This document shows positions 47,001 to 55,181 of a stretch of DNA of 64,000 bases, piece by piece. Every line of letters begins with the position of its first letter. Position 1 is the first letter of the stretch. The stretch is taken from contig NZ_JBBEXD010000003.1 in the NCBI RefSeq assembly GCF_037782385.1, positions 496,001 through 560,000 on the forward strand. Reading direction: 5' to 3'. The position numbers were made by a program, and so were the translations under genes. The notes beneath the pieces are model-generated. The model was not told the origin of the DNA. It searched no databases and was given only the letters and a program-made list of their open reading frames with translations. Origin of the DNA: Ascidiimonas meishanensis (GTDB lineage: Bacteria > Bacteroidota > Bacteroidia > Flavobacteriales > Flavobacteriaceae).

Positions 47001-47325
47001 AAACAACAAGGGTAAACACTTCTCTTTTACTCGCATTAAAACGGATATCTTCGGTAGTAGATTTATAAAGTTCTTTTTTATGAATCGTCGTAAATATTTT
47101 AAAAGCCAGATCGGCAGTTTTCTTTCCTCTACCTTTTAGCTGGCTGTGTTGCCATGAAAGTTCAAAGTTCCCATTTTTATCCGTAGCTGTTTCTGAAAGT
47201 AACTGCCATGAACGCATATCGGCATCGTATACCGAAACGTTTACCCCAATTACTGGTTTCCCACTGGTGTTGATAACTTTACCGAGTATGCTATTTATTT
47301 GCTGATTTTTGATTGTTGTTGCCAT
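38098..47325 (-). CDS. TcA-like subunit of a Tc (ABC) insecticidal-type toxin
   Basis: The receptor-binding and pore-forming A subunit of a Tc toxin, 3075 residues, which injects the BC cargo into target cells. An N-terminal beta-sandwich (carboxypeptidase-regulatory-like, about residues 10-110) is an addition to the usual plan. The VRP1-type region is at about 565-600 (CECEHCRSVYSPAAYLVEIL). A neuraminidase-like region begins near 1575 (YRVWEANRKVFLYPENWYD). The helical shell, linker and pore region (about 2470-2700) has GSYDRRFDEWKLQ and KKTDDFMRSKFTNKELYDWM, hallmarks of TcA. The C-terminal TcB-binding domain holds DAIIHVKYTAREGGSG near 2925. It has no signal peptide, as in other Tc toxins. 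It follows the TcB-TcC gene by 68 bases on the same strand, so both are one operon. Confidence 0.93.
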   Translation of the reverse strand: MATTIKNQQINSILGKVINTSGKPVIGVNVSVYDADMRSWQLLSETATDKNGNFELSWQHSQLKGRGKKTADLAFKIFTTIHKKELYKSTTEDIRFNASKREVFTLVVSTSFLPEEIEFDRLVKDVSFLAGKVAIATLEESNKNKDVTFLSRELNEFPDKIEHLAVAHRLEKKTKMAAAFFYGLFRKNTLLFNEAGSTLKARASVAINNNDQILLYDIALTAHEKIQKDIEEAAQEMIISSDVLKNLDGYLKLLSSYEQQANTYYEKEHSEKAINILSNALNTKKIKEIQDIFTQHKNDPLKILDQITDPSLFETGKRSKKTKQTNKLLDLKGFEAKIIKKVAKSRGIKKPQAIRELAKLNTKEWVKEISKVQPNLNDKKLIESYASTITRKLEKEYPTLAFTAQLERAKKPVLENQKKIVAFLNKNEDFDLQKDSIDPYLKAKKVSKKDHEAISGELKSIQRIFKLAPNYSKTMALRKEKIHSAYAITSIGSHRFVNEIAPKAGIGKIEAEEIYAKAENRNTAAMLLIGELQDSMSILDIASFETDSLALKLEAVSNDFPNLKSLFKLTDTCECEHCRSVYSPAAYLVEILQFINNRSVVAGNAKTELFSRRPDLGEIDLSCANANTPVKYIDLVCELLEELIAPDQGIDYNGVLSDGTDPLKGKIAGALYDALILAKLPVTKDAQIFETESNVSSTTLPHYLRDTKLVCKIVNTGGNNYKIYQLRQTLSSAEELDAAPEYVNSNAYEELKKRTYAFGLPFDLDHTEAKAYLKRFDLERAALMKTFKVGANPSDEVIAAEKLGLTELERGIITKKPNPNNNAAQQDYWNVPAPGNTVSYLKKVDQFLDRTNLTYTELDLLLKLPFIDTNGNLFIKHNDLSCDTSEKEIENLDLEVLDRLHRFLRLQKKTGWKHEELEEIISQSNLGKGSLNDACLIIAAQLVEITEKTKIKLEELLGCFGEIPHSIYDEDAPKPLYHKIFLNKAKNGIIEEALLPEKVDGSQLISTFKAYISTCLQVKEKDLEFLLPLLADDNLTFKNLSFLLLLSRLSKKLKLKAEDFAEIIQLSGIDFSSEPEKVLQFIKITEHFKHSPLNATAIKYMLAHEATNLDDRTISDEKIEEQLTLLKESYEEILETHKSLFDENLSATEQQENLNNTLAALEGVSEEDVKTILKFLERDWTDVTDAAGAKTFIDDHFNVEINRLPINAAIDALNALPVNANSDAEQKDLVQALLDEIALFNIKKEKQLELERIISTAFNADLAITKVILENAMLKQPAPGTDKIAVLLADSFNNAVSAINYPKQYGALRLLHKMFPLVEAFEMDEESLAWFLTNNEALNWLEFDKLPYEAGHVAIAFSDYIDFCRIAAYHSELNPVVNPVDAENPVTFFTIADMLTSPANRDAFLTAMSVLTGYEKTDLDAVDAYRFAAFDSTLYRNPENWKLWLDSAEIIRTSGASLEQIKTYIKPTLTSTEANDLRATLKSRYDESTWLSTLKEIMDAIRLQKRDALVTYLLATNPEMKDENDLYDYLLVDVQMEACMPSSRIVQAHGSIQLFAQRCLMGLEPDAIADLEDDPNWEQWKWMKNYRVWEANRKVFLYPENWYDVTLTDDKSYLLDEFINEIQQNELTNDSAEEALKKYLEKLDEIAFLEVMATWYDPKVKNMHVFARTKGGDPSIYYYRRFEKERYWTPWEKVELEITGDHLLAFMRNNRLHLSWPVFTEEADPNQGAALPDQSSTAEQPIAKPRKKLKIQLAISEYANQQWQPKRVSHEGISTPQEYTTDSDYFDKKSYNLLFSEFTDQILVVRSTFDDIDYHELNGVFDITGCKGYPELIAEGSLSFPDFYPDFKDAELKAQRYFERPNWPNSQPRVNPDDLSIRNGLSIFLFYELLDKTPGKFRISYPHQFTSLDFIALMVQLFIRLLIGIVVRDKRYGFKLPLGTLLPYFKEDSNHSYVIIPGFYKKDSETNIPGAASVRTLNDSEKRTASDVFTLIEDIQNWFKKISAEFDETPPANDDAAIQTIINDADFQNILMEISKYETLDFVFNFLIGNTGDAEFDDWIRELKASQGLVYGEQFKNMYHPLVCKLRSILYKDGIPALMKRDTQTQVTNFNFKDHYGPSGFVPQTFIKNEDGSKTLSYPIEDVDFTSEGSYSVYNWDLFFRVPLHIAGSLTKNQRFEEALTWFHYMFNPTGALSGNGVQKYWVTKPFYLNQGADYIAQRIDTLLNAVANPATLEIKELEFAISEWRAKPFRPDVIMRTRPVAYQKALLMKYIDNLVEWGDYLFRQDTMESLAQATQMYILADKLLGPKPRIVPSAIKQPYETYNQMEAKLDSFGNALIELENILPDFSVLPEAGAELPPPPVTLSMLYFCIPGNENMNAYWDTIADRLFKIRNCQNIDGVERSLALFAPPIDPGMLVKAAASGLDLSAIIGGLNAPTPYYRFTVLSQKATELAQEVRSLGNSLLQALEKKDAEAMSLLRSKLELKVLNAVVDIKKLQIDESKEQIEVLKRTKLVTEERKSYYETIEKISSKEQLNLDKLSEANDYQFKSQIVKTVAGALRLVPEFHVGASGFGGSPQVVFQLGGSALSAATNIGADILNILGSVASFEAGRASTLGSYDRRFDEWKLQERIADKEINSIKKQIAAAEIRKQIAETDLKNQELQIENAKKTDDFMRSKFTNKELYDWMIGQISSVYFKAYKLTHDFAKKAERCYRFELGNNDSFISFGYWDSMKKGLQSADHLIHDIKRMETSFLDKNKREYEITKHVSLAQLDPIALVALRASGSCDFEIPEVLYDIDHAGQYFRRIKSISISIPCVAGPYTSVSAKLSLVTNRYRKNTNPDNAAATGYAEDPGNDERFIYNVGAIQSIATSASQNDSGVFELNFRDDRYLPFENTGAISSWRLELPEVAKQFDYKTIADAIIHVKYTAREGGSGLKTIANTALTDQLFAMNQGLGETGLHVAINVKNDLPQDWHLLKENGTLTMTLEKSRLPYLVQSLTPTIDNVLLMATVTGNPASFPLDLDGTPINLSKVDDLGMVKASTSDIALETSFTLTIADGDKENLEELFMIVKYSF

Positions 47326-47393
47326 GATGTTTTCTTTTATGATGGTTAAAGAATTTTATTTTATAGTTTATCTTTTTCAAATTAGCCTAGTGT

Positions 47394-50300
47394 TTACCAA
47401 TAAGAGGTTATAAATCCTCCTATAGCTCCAGCTGCTCCTCCAATAACAGCACCTGCTGCAGTACCTAATCCTGGCACTACAGATCCAATTGCGGCTCCTA
47501 CTAATGCACCGGATGCTGCTCCTGCCGCTGTTCCGGCGGCAACACCTACTTCTCTACTGCCGGTAGCTTCAGTTACATGTTCTTCTACTACGTCTCCAAC
47601 AATTGCTCCCGTAGCACCTGCTGCTACGACGGTTACTGCAGCTCCTGCCACTACTGTACCACTTGCACTTGCGGCAGCTGTTGCCACAGTTCTACCAGCA
47701 GTCACTACGGGTTGTACGGCTAATCTTGCGGCATTACCTACTCCGCCAACTGATCTGACTACTGAAGCAGCTTCGGCAGCTTCGGCTGCACCAGGTACCA
47801 ATCCTCGTACGAGTGTTCCACCAACTGCTCTGGCGGTAGCTGCTGCTCCTGTACTTGCTACTGCGCCCCTGTTTCTTGAAACAAAACTAGCTGTGGATGA
47901 GGCAGCTCCTCTAACAGCAGATCCTACCCTTGAGGTTAAAGATGGAGTAGGTGCCGGTGGTCTTGGTGCTGGTGGTCTGGGCGTGGCTGGTGTACTGCTC
48001 GCCGATGATGATCTGCTGCTAAAGTCAAAAGACAATTGCCTAGGAGTGGCAGATGCTGTTGCATTAGATGGCGCTGAAGGGGTTGATGATGCAGGTAGTG
48101 TTATTGCAGGTGTTTGCTGTGGTGGACTAGCTGCAGAACCAATGCGAACTAATCTTGAATCTCTTAGGGCTGGCGGAAGTGGATTAGGCGGATTGCGTCG
48201 CCCTTTAGATGCAATTCCGCTTGGAGTCATATCATTACCCCCCGTTCTTGTATAACGTCCTGCTGCTCTTTCGGTTGCTGCAAGACTTCTAACAGTACCT
48301 CCTCCATCACTTCTATTTTCACTAGCAAGTTGGGGTCCAACTGGGGAAACCTCGCCAGATCTTAGCAAAACAAAGGGTTTTCCCATATGTCCTACATCTA
48401 CTTTAGATGTGTAATCTCCGGTCCAGATTCGGTAAACACCCGTCATCCTATATCTAAGATTCTGTGAAATACCTCGTGAGCTATAAGTAGCAGTTACATT
48501 TGTCTGGTAAACAGGTAATTCCCAAAAACCCATTTGTGGTCTGGCTTGTGTACCGCTAGTATCTGAATGCATCACAGGGTTGTTTCCTGCATATGCATAA
48601 AGGTTTACGCCATCTGCTATACCAATAGGATCTGTATTTAACCACCTGCCTAACCACGGTAGGTAATACCTGGCACTGTGATATTCCAGTCCGGTTTCTT
48701 CATCGCGTTCCATTCCTGTAAAGCGATAACGTTTGGCTACCGATTTGATAGCCGCATTTTTTGCTTGATACGCCGTGGTACCAAAGGGATGGTATTCTTC
48801 ATAGGAGATTACTTCGGAATTTTCATCTAATTCTAAGGCTGCAGACCCCAAATGATTGTGTAACTGATAACGAATGAGTTTTACCTCGCTACCATCATCA
48901 ATTCCATTTCGGGTTTCCACCATCACGAATCGTTTTCCTTGATCTATAAGACTCAGAGTTTCTCTCTCTAGACCCGCATTGGTGCCGCTATGTTTTTTGT
49001 ATAATTCATAACCAGAAATATAAATACGTTCTTCTTTTTTAGTGGGCGTTAATCCGGGATCGGCTTGATTTTCAGTAATTTTTCTGAGTCTTTGACCACT
49101 TCCATCATATTGATACCAAGTGGTTTCTGGGGTGCCTCCATCGGTTCTTTTTTGACGGATGCTTTTAATTAATTCTTCTTTAAAATTATATGCTAGTTCT
49201 TCCAAATGAGGCATCTCCGTAATAAAACCGTGTTGAAGATGATGCTGATAGTTATAAGTAAATGCTCCCGCCTGTGTATTGATAAGCCTGTTGTTAACCG
49301 CCTGATAATTATAAGTTCTTGTCCAGTTATTACCCACAGAAGCGTGTTGCATGCTACTAATGTTTCCAACCGAATCGTAGACGTAGGTCTGCGTATAGTT
49401 ACGCACGGCCATAGGGTCTCCCGGATTCATTTGATGCATAAAAGCGTCATCTCTCCATTTATCCTTATTGTCAAAACTGGCTACGGAGTCATTTTCTCTT
49501 CCCGTTGCTTCCACTAATTGGTAAAGAGCATCATAGGTGTACGTAGCTATACCTGTAACTTTTTGATTATTGAAAAAAACCTGTGGAATATTTCTATCTT
49601 CAATGTGTGTGACATTACCAACACCATCAAAGGTATATCTCCAGTCCTGTAAAGGATCATTATTTTGACGTTTGCTTTCAATTCTGGTTAAACGAAAAGT
49701 TTGCTTGTCATAATAAAAATGGGTGCTAACATCATTCCCATACAAAATATGTGCTCGTTGTCCTTTTTCATTGTATTCAATGTTTTTGATATATTGAACT
49801 GGCTGGATGGCTCCCGGATGCAAAACACTTTCAGAAGTCAACACTCCAGATTCATTGTAAGAAGGAGTAATAATACTACCATCTGGTGCTATTTGCTGTG
49901 AAATACGACCCAGTGCATCTGTTTCTGTAGTAAAAGTGAATATATCTGTTTCAAGGTCAATAACAAGATTGGCAGGAATCCAATTGGCTACTTCCTTATA
50001 TTTTTTAAAGAGTCTTCTGGTAACCGCTATTGGTTTCCCTTTAAAATTATAATCAGGCATGTCTACTAGTCCGCCGGTATCATATGATTGTATAGGTTTG
50101 CCAAGAATATTTCGCGCTTGTAATGCTACCTCGTTTGTTCTGCCAGGTAAAAGCAGGCTTTCTCCATAAACTGTTTTTTCAAAAATATGATCTAATGGCA
50201 GTGTTCCATCACCTCCCATAATCTTGGCATACAATGGTCTTTGCAAAATATCATAGAAATGTTGAAATTCATGATTTCTTTCATCCCAGTTTCTCAGTGG

Positions 50301-53300
50301 CATTCCCAAGATATTTTGTAATTTCCAACGCTGCCCGGTATCCATGCTTTCTTGGTACACCATGGTTCCAAGCATATTATACTTATAAGACATTACAGTA
50401 TTACCTCTTGCATCTGTTAAACTTCTGAGATTACCTTCAGTATCCAGCTCAGATTTGGTTTCTGTAAAAACATCTGCTAATGTATTAACGTCTTTATTAT
50501 GCTGAACCATTAAAATAGCTCTGCCAAGGGTATCAAAATGAAGTGCTTGGGGCGTATTGGCATGTTTTACAGCCATGTCTGCGGCTAACTTTTCTCTACC
50601 AGGATCTTTCCCATCGGCAATGAGTTCTGCATCAATAAGGCGATTGCTTCTATTGGTGTACCATGGTGCTTCTAAAAGCGTATCATTGGCATCGTAAAGA
50701 AGTTGTTTCCAAGAGTCAAATTCTACCTTAGAAAAAGTACCGTCTGGCATCTCTGTTTTGGTAAGTCTGTTAGCAGCGTCATAATACAAAACGGAGGTTA
50801 CCCCATTTTCTACTAGTTCCTTATAGTCTTCAAATTGGTGCGTTACAGAATAATAAGGCTCATATTGTTTTACTTTATTTCCTTTATTATTTTTAACCGA
50901 GCGTCCAGACCCCATCCATCTTAATTGTTTGGGTACAAAAAGTGAAGTGTCTACGGAATTAATTACAATAGTGTCATTTGGATTTACGGTTACTTGCTTT
51001 GCAATACCTGGAGTTGCCTGCACCTTTTTCATGATGACTTCTCCAAGACCGTTTGAATATTCAAAAACAATTTGAACAGGACTGTTTGGATTGTCAACAA
51101 AATGTTGTTCTCTTTTTATACTGGAAATTACCACTGGTTTCCCTGAATTTTGATAGGCTTCCAAATCATAGACAAAGCGTGTAGAGGCTCTTTGCAATAG
51201 TGTTTTAGCTCTAGAGGTAAGTTGAACAGAGTCTCCTGAATTAAAGAAGTCCAAAACAGCATTTCTTTCTGCGACTTCTGTAATTTCTGTGAGCCCGGTT
51301 AGTTCGTCAGCTTCTGCGCCTTTCCCTAGAATGGCCATGGCTTTCAACATTCCTAGTTCATCACTAATGCCTTCTGAGATGTTTCCATTGATATCAATCA
51401 TTCGTTCTGCAGAAAGGGTACGGAAATTAAATGAGTCTACGCTGGTTTTATTACCTAAGGCATCTTCGGTCTCATCTACCATCATAAAGTACGTGCCATA
51501 GTAGGTAACTCGGGTGATGGCACCAAACGGATCTGTATGCGATACAGGTGTAAAAAAACGATTTTGAGCATCTGTAAACGTCTCAACACCTTCAATAAAC
51601 TGAATAGTGCCAGAGCGAACCCACCAGTTATTATCTCCTTCACTATGTATAAATTTACCTTCACTGAGTAAAGGGGCAGTTACCAGAGTTCCAAATATAT
51701 TTGTCAATAATTCAGGGGTATATGCTAATTGATAACTTTCATAAGGTATTGCCAGAGACTCTAATTGATGTAAGGGCAGTGGTGCAGTTAAATTATTTCC
51801 ATAATATAAAGACCTGGTATGCTCAAGAAGCCTTTTTTGTGCCTTACCTATTACAAGTGGTTTATCTAATTCATGATAATGAGCGCTATCTGAAGATGTA
51901 TCTGATAAGATCTCTTCAAAATCCTGAGGAGTATAAAACGAAGTGCCTTTTGCTACGCCTTTTAATTCAAAAGTTTTGACTTCTGAAGGCATGGGCAATC
52001 TATATGCAGCACTGGTATTAATAGCATTTGTATACCTGTTTTCGGTATAGATGATCTTTGTTTTTGCTTGTTCTAGCTGAGTTTCTACTGGTAAAGCAGC
52101 GTCAGCTATAAGACGGGGATATACTACGGAAGCCGATTCAAGAATGTTTCCATATGCATCCAGTTTTATATTCAAAGAATGTGAAATGCGTGCATCATCT
52201 GGTTTTCGCTCGTACGTATATGAAATGGCTTCGCTTTCTTTTACTATGAATACTGCATACTTGTTTTTTCCTCTTGGTTGGAGCAGTTCAATGATACAAT
52301 TACTGGTTTCTACGTTGTATGGGGTGAGTTCTCTTCTTCTTGCTTCTTCTGTACTTCCAAAGTCTATGGCATCTCTGGCAAAGGTTTCTGAGCGGAGCGG
52401 CATGCTTTTACATGCTCTGTAGGCTTCTCTTAGCTCATCTGCTGACAGATTAGAGATCGTGTTAATATTCATCTCTGGAGCCGCTATAATACGTGCATCT
52501 GGCAATGCCACTTCCGGATGTGAAACCAGAAACCCCTGCCGCGCTATTTCATTGTACCAATAATCATCTTCAAATTGTGCTAAGATCTTTTTATTACGCA
52601 AAAATGCTCCTGTGTGAAACCATGTTTTGGTGACTACAGGCTCTTGATGAAGCGTTTGTTCTGTAATGTTAGAAGCACCGCTTTTTACCCAATGTTCAAA
52701 GGTTTCAGTATCTTTTTGTTCAACCATTCCAAACCCTCTGAACTCTCTTTCTTCATGATCAAAATACCCATGATGATAGCTGTATTCGCTTACGTATTTA
52801 CTGCCTCCAATTTTGTCTTCAATAGTAGACTTAGAAACGCAATATACCGGGAAATGAAGTTTAGTTACCCAAGGTTTTCCTGCTGCTTTATCTTGTAAAT
52901 AGAATTTGGTAGATGGGGTGTACTCTAGTGACACCTCTTTTCCCATATTATTCTTATAAGAAACCATTATATGGGGTTTCTTACTATTCATAAGGTCAAT
53001 GTATTTTACAGGAGTAATCGAATCTTTTGGTAAAGGGGAAGACCAGACAATACAAGATAATCCGGTGCCCAGAAGATCTGCTATGGTTACCGCAGCCCTG
53101 TCATGTATTTCTGAAAAAGGATCTATTTCAAAGGGAAGTATTGAAAAACGGTTACCGCTAAGATTTTTATAACATGTAAACTTGTTTTTTCCCAGATAGA
53201 TAATATCTGCCGTGCCAGAGCCATCCAAATCACTTATTTTGATATATTTTGGATTAAAGGCATCTGGATGATCAAATGCAGGAGTATTATCTAGTGCTAC

Positions 53301-55181
53301 TTTAGATCCAAAGTGACCATATCCCAGATTTGGCCAATAGCAGATTTCACTATTTCTTATTCTAACAATATCAGTCATGCCGTCTCCAGACATATCTGCC
53401 AGAAAAATACTTTCTTTGGTATCTGCAAATACCAAATGAGGCCCTTCTTCTTCATTAAAAGGTTTGGAAGTTTGTTTTGAAGGCGAAAAACCTGCTCTTC
53501 CCTTAGATGGGTACCATCTAAATACATGGTTTTCTGAAATAAGAAGATCTGGTTTGCCATCTCCATTTAAATCTAGCATTCTGGTATTAGCATCGTTAAA
53601 ATCAATATTAGGAAGCTCTTTAAAGTTTTTTAAACTGGCCCATTCTTCATCATCATTTAATTCAAAATATCCTTTCGGAGAAGTTTGATAATTTATTAAT
53701 TGTTTGGTTCCATCAGCATCTAGATCAGATAATATCAAGGTGTTACCTACTCCTGAGAAAGAGGGTTTAGGTGAAATAAGTTTTAAGGGTTCAAAGTTGC
53801 CATCACCTAGATTATGTTTGTAATACAATCCAGAGGCTTGTTCGGTAAGTATTCCAGATAAACCTTCATTGAATAAATCTGTAAATTGGTAGGGCGTCTG
53901 AAAGGGACCAACAGGCGCATTCTCAAGTTCTTCTGAATTTAGCTGTTTAATTTCGGTATTCCAATCATGCTGTTGATACGTAAATTCTAAAGAGGGAAGA
54001 CTTTTAGTGGAATAGGAGCCATCATTCCTCTTGATATAACCCAAAATAGTAACACTACTTAGAAAGGTAAAATCTTCTTCTATTCCTAAATCGTATGAGA
54101 AATTTACCGATTTTACCAGACCTTCATATTCATTGGCATTGGTAAAATGGTGAAACAGCAGTACTCTTTTACAAAGTCTGGTGGTGCGAATTTCAAAACC
54201 GGGCTTATAATTAGAAAAAGCATCAGGTCTAAAGTCCCAGTCCTTAATTTTCTCAAAAGGACTGTTTTCATCATACTCCCCATAGTCAAATACGGTAGAA
54301 AATAAAAAGTTGGTACTAAGAGGAAAGGCATCACCAAAATTTTTGTAGGGGGTCTTATTTCCATAACAAATCTTCTCAAGATAGGTATTTGTATAGGTTA
54401 GACTCCCATCTTTTAGCCGGTTTTTATGATGGAGTAATAAGGTGTCAAATCCATCTGAATTTTCCTTTTTGTAAAAATATCGGGAACAATTGCCTTTGTC
54501 GTCAAACACAAATTCAGGCAGCCATTCAAATATTTGAGTTGGCTGACCAGGATTCGCAATTCTCGAATTTACACTCCATCCAAATAAAGAAGTTGTATTA
54601 TCATTTGAAATAATACGCCATTTAAAAATCCCGGTAAGTTTTTCTTGCCAACGTTCCATGCGGGCAAATGCACCTTCAATTCTAGGTTTATAATATCTTA
54701 TGATGTGCAACCCATCAGATGCATCTTCTTCTTTGATTATAAAATCGCCGTCCAAATTTGTTTGGAAAGATCCATCTAAGTTTTTTTTAAACTCTGGAAC
54801 AAGATCTTCGCTTTCTGAAAAAATGAAAGTATCAGAATCAATAGTGTCAAGATATTGCGGGAGTTCTTTAGCTGTTTTACGTTTAATAGAGGTAAGGTTT
54901 AAATTCCAACCTAGCCCAAAAATGCTGTTTCCACTACCAGAATTGTAAGAAACATCCAGAGAAGGCGTAGCACCTCTGGCATTAGAAAAAGGAAGCGGGA
55001 TGAAAAAACCTGAAGTTCCGTTAACCGCGTTTACAGAGAATTTTTCATCAATTCCTTTTATGGCGCCACCTCCTTTTGGTAAGTTTATGGAGGGAGCCTC
55101 AATGGCAATAGATTCTGATTTTCCTCTATCTGTTTTAAAAAACTCAGAGGATGAGGGTGTGTTTTGGTTTTGTTGGCTCAT
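47394..55181 (-). CDS. TcB-TcC fusion of a Tc toxin (SpvB/RHS cocoon with variable C-terminal toxin)
   Basis: A single 2595-residue protein combining the B and C subunits that form the RHS-repeat cocoon around a toxic cargo. The SpvB domain opens it (LPKGGGAIKGIDEKFSVN, about residue 33 on), followed by FG-GAP-like calcium loops (DLNGDGKPDLL, DMSGDGMTDIV, DLDGSGTADII). TcdB middle domains and YD/RHS repeats follow (TYNYQAVNNRL, YEEYHPFGTTAY). The RHS core with the autoproteolysis region YLPWLGRWLNTDPIG and NPVMHSDTSG ends near residue 2205. The last 390 residues are the variable cargo: GHMGKPFVLLRSGE ... ASENRS (about 2260-2280, GH-E-like nuclease pattern), a Pro/Ser/Ala-rich stretch, and a Gly/Ala-rich hydrophobic end. 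The cargo is visibly more GC- and Ala-rich than the rest, suggesting domain exchange. Confidence 0.92.
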   Translation of the reverse strand: MSQQNQNTPSSSEFFKTDRGKSESIAIEAPSINLPKGGGAIKGIDEKFSVNAVNGTSGFFIPLPFSNARGATPSLDVSYNSGSGNSIFGLGWNLNLTSIKRKTAKELPQYLDTIDSDTFIFSESEDLVPEFKKNLDGSFQTNLDGDFIIKEEDASDGLHIIRYYKPRIEGAFARMERWQEKLTGIFKWRIISNDNTTSLFGWSVNSRIANPGQPTQIFEWLPEFVFDDKGNCSRYFYKKENSDGFDTLLLHHKNRLKDGSLTYTNTYLEKICYGNKTPYKNFGDAFPLSTNFLFSTVFDYGEYDENSPFEKIKDWDFRPDAFSNYKPGFEIRTTRLCKRVLLFHHFTNANEYEGLVKSVNFSYDLGIEEDFTFLSSVTILGYIKRNDGSYSTKSLPSLEFTYQQHDWNTEIKQLNSEELENAPVGPFQTPYQFTDLFNEGLSGILTEQASGLYYKHNLGDGNFEPLKLISPKPSFSGVGNTLILSDLDADGTKQLINYQTSPKGYFELNDDEEWASLKNFKELPNIDFNDANTRMLDLNGDGKPDLLISENHVFRWYPSKGRAGFSPSKQTSKPFNEEEGPHLVFADTKESIFLADMSGDGMTDIVRIRNSEICYWPNLGYGHFGSKVALDNTPAFDHPDAFNPKYIKISDLDGSGTADIIYLGKNKFTCYKNLSGNRFSILPFEIDPFSEIHDRAAVTIADLLGTGLSCIVWSSPLPKDSITPVKYIDLMNSKKPHIMVSYKNNMGKEVSLEYTPSTKFYLQDKAAGKPWVTKLHFPVYCVSKSTIEDKIGGSKYVSEYSYHHGYFDHEEREFRGFGMVEQKDTETFEHWVKSGASNITEQTLHQEPVVTKTWFHTGAFLRNKKILAQFEDDYWYNEIARQGFLVSHPEVALPDARIIAAPEMNINTISNLSADELREAYRACKSMPLRSETFARDAIDFGSTEEARRRELTPYNVETSNCIIELLQPRGKNKYAVFIVKESEAISYTYERKPDDARISHSLNIKLDAYGNILESASVVYPRLIADAALPVETQLEQAKTKIIYTENRYTNAINTSAAYRLPMPSEVKTFELKGVAKGTSFYTPQDFEEILSDTSSDSAHYHELDKPLVIGKAQKRLLEHTRSLYYGNNLTAPLPLHQLESLAIPYESYQLAYTPELLTNIFGTLVTAPLLSEGKFIHSEGDNNWWVRSGTIQFIEGVETFTDAQNRFFTPVSHTDPFGAITRVTYYGTYFMMVDETEDALGNKTSVDSFNFRTLSAERMIDINGNISEGISDELGMLKAMAILGKGAEADELTGLTEITEVAERNAVLDFFNSGDSVQLTSRAKTLLQRASTRFVYDLEAYQNSGKPVVISSIKREQHFVDNPNSPVQIVFEYSNGLGEVIMKKVQATPGIAKQVTVNPNDTIVINSVDTSLFVPKQLRWMGSGRSVKNNKGNKVKQYEPYYSVTHQFEDYKELVENGVTSVLYYDAANRLTKTEMPDGTFSKVEFDSWKQLLYDANDTLLEAPWYTNRSNRLIDAELIADGKDPGREKLAADMAVKHANTPQALHFDTLGRAILMVQHNKDVNTLADVFTETKSELDTEGNLRSLTDARGNTVMSYKYNMLGTMVYQESMDTGQRWKLQNILGMPLRNWDERNHEFQHFYDILQRPLYAKIMGGDGTLPLDHIFEKTVYGESLLLPGRTNEVALQARNILGKPIQSYDTGGLVDMPDYNFKGKPIAVTRRLFKKYKEVANWIPANLVIDLETDIFTFTTETDALGRISQQIAPDGSIITPSYNESGVLTSESVLHPGAIQPVQYIKNIEYNEKGQRAHILYGNDVSTHFYYDKQTFRLTRIESKRQNNDPLQDWRYTFDGVGNVTHIEDRNIPQVFFNNQKVTGIATYTYDALYQLVEATGRENDSVASFDNKDKWRDDAFMHQMNPGDPMAVRNYTQTYVYDSVGNISSMQHASVGNNWTRTYNYQAVNNRLINTQAGAFTYNYQHHLQHGFITEMPHLEELAYNFKEELIKSIRQKRTDGGTPETTWYQYDGSGQRLRKITENQADPGLTPTKKEERIYISGYELYKKHSGTNAGLERETLSLIDQGKRFVMVETRNGIDDGSEVKLIRYQLHNHLGSAALELDENSEVISYEEYHPFGTTAYQAKNAAIKSVAKRYRFTGMERDEETGLEYHSARYYLPWLGRWLNTDPIGIADGVNLYAYAGNNPVMHSDTSGTQARPQMGFWELPVYQTNVTATYSSRGISQNLRYRMTGVYRIWTGDYTSKVDVGHMGKPFVLLRSGEVSPVGPQLASENRSDGGGTVRSLAATERAAGRYTRTGGNDMTPSGIASKGRRNPPNPLPPALRDSRLVRIGSAASPPQQTPAITLPASSTPSAPSNATASATPRQLSFDFSSRSSSASSTPATPRPPAPRPPAPTPSLTSRVGSAVRGAASSTASFVSRNRGAVASTGAAATARAVGGTLVRGLVPGAAEAAEAASVVRSVGGVGNAARLAVQPVVTAGRTVATAAASASGTVVAGAAVTVVAAGATGAIVGDVVEEHVTEATGSREVGVAAGTAAGAASGALVGAAIGSVVPGLGTAAGAVIGGAAGAIGGFITSYW

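Noticed and set aside
47893..48255. Plus-strand 120-residue frame inside the toxin gene
   Set aside because: It is the antisense shadow of the Ala/Pro/Ser-rich cargo region and has the biased composition expected from that.
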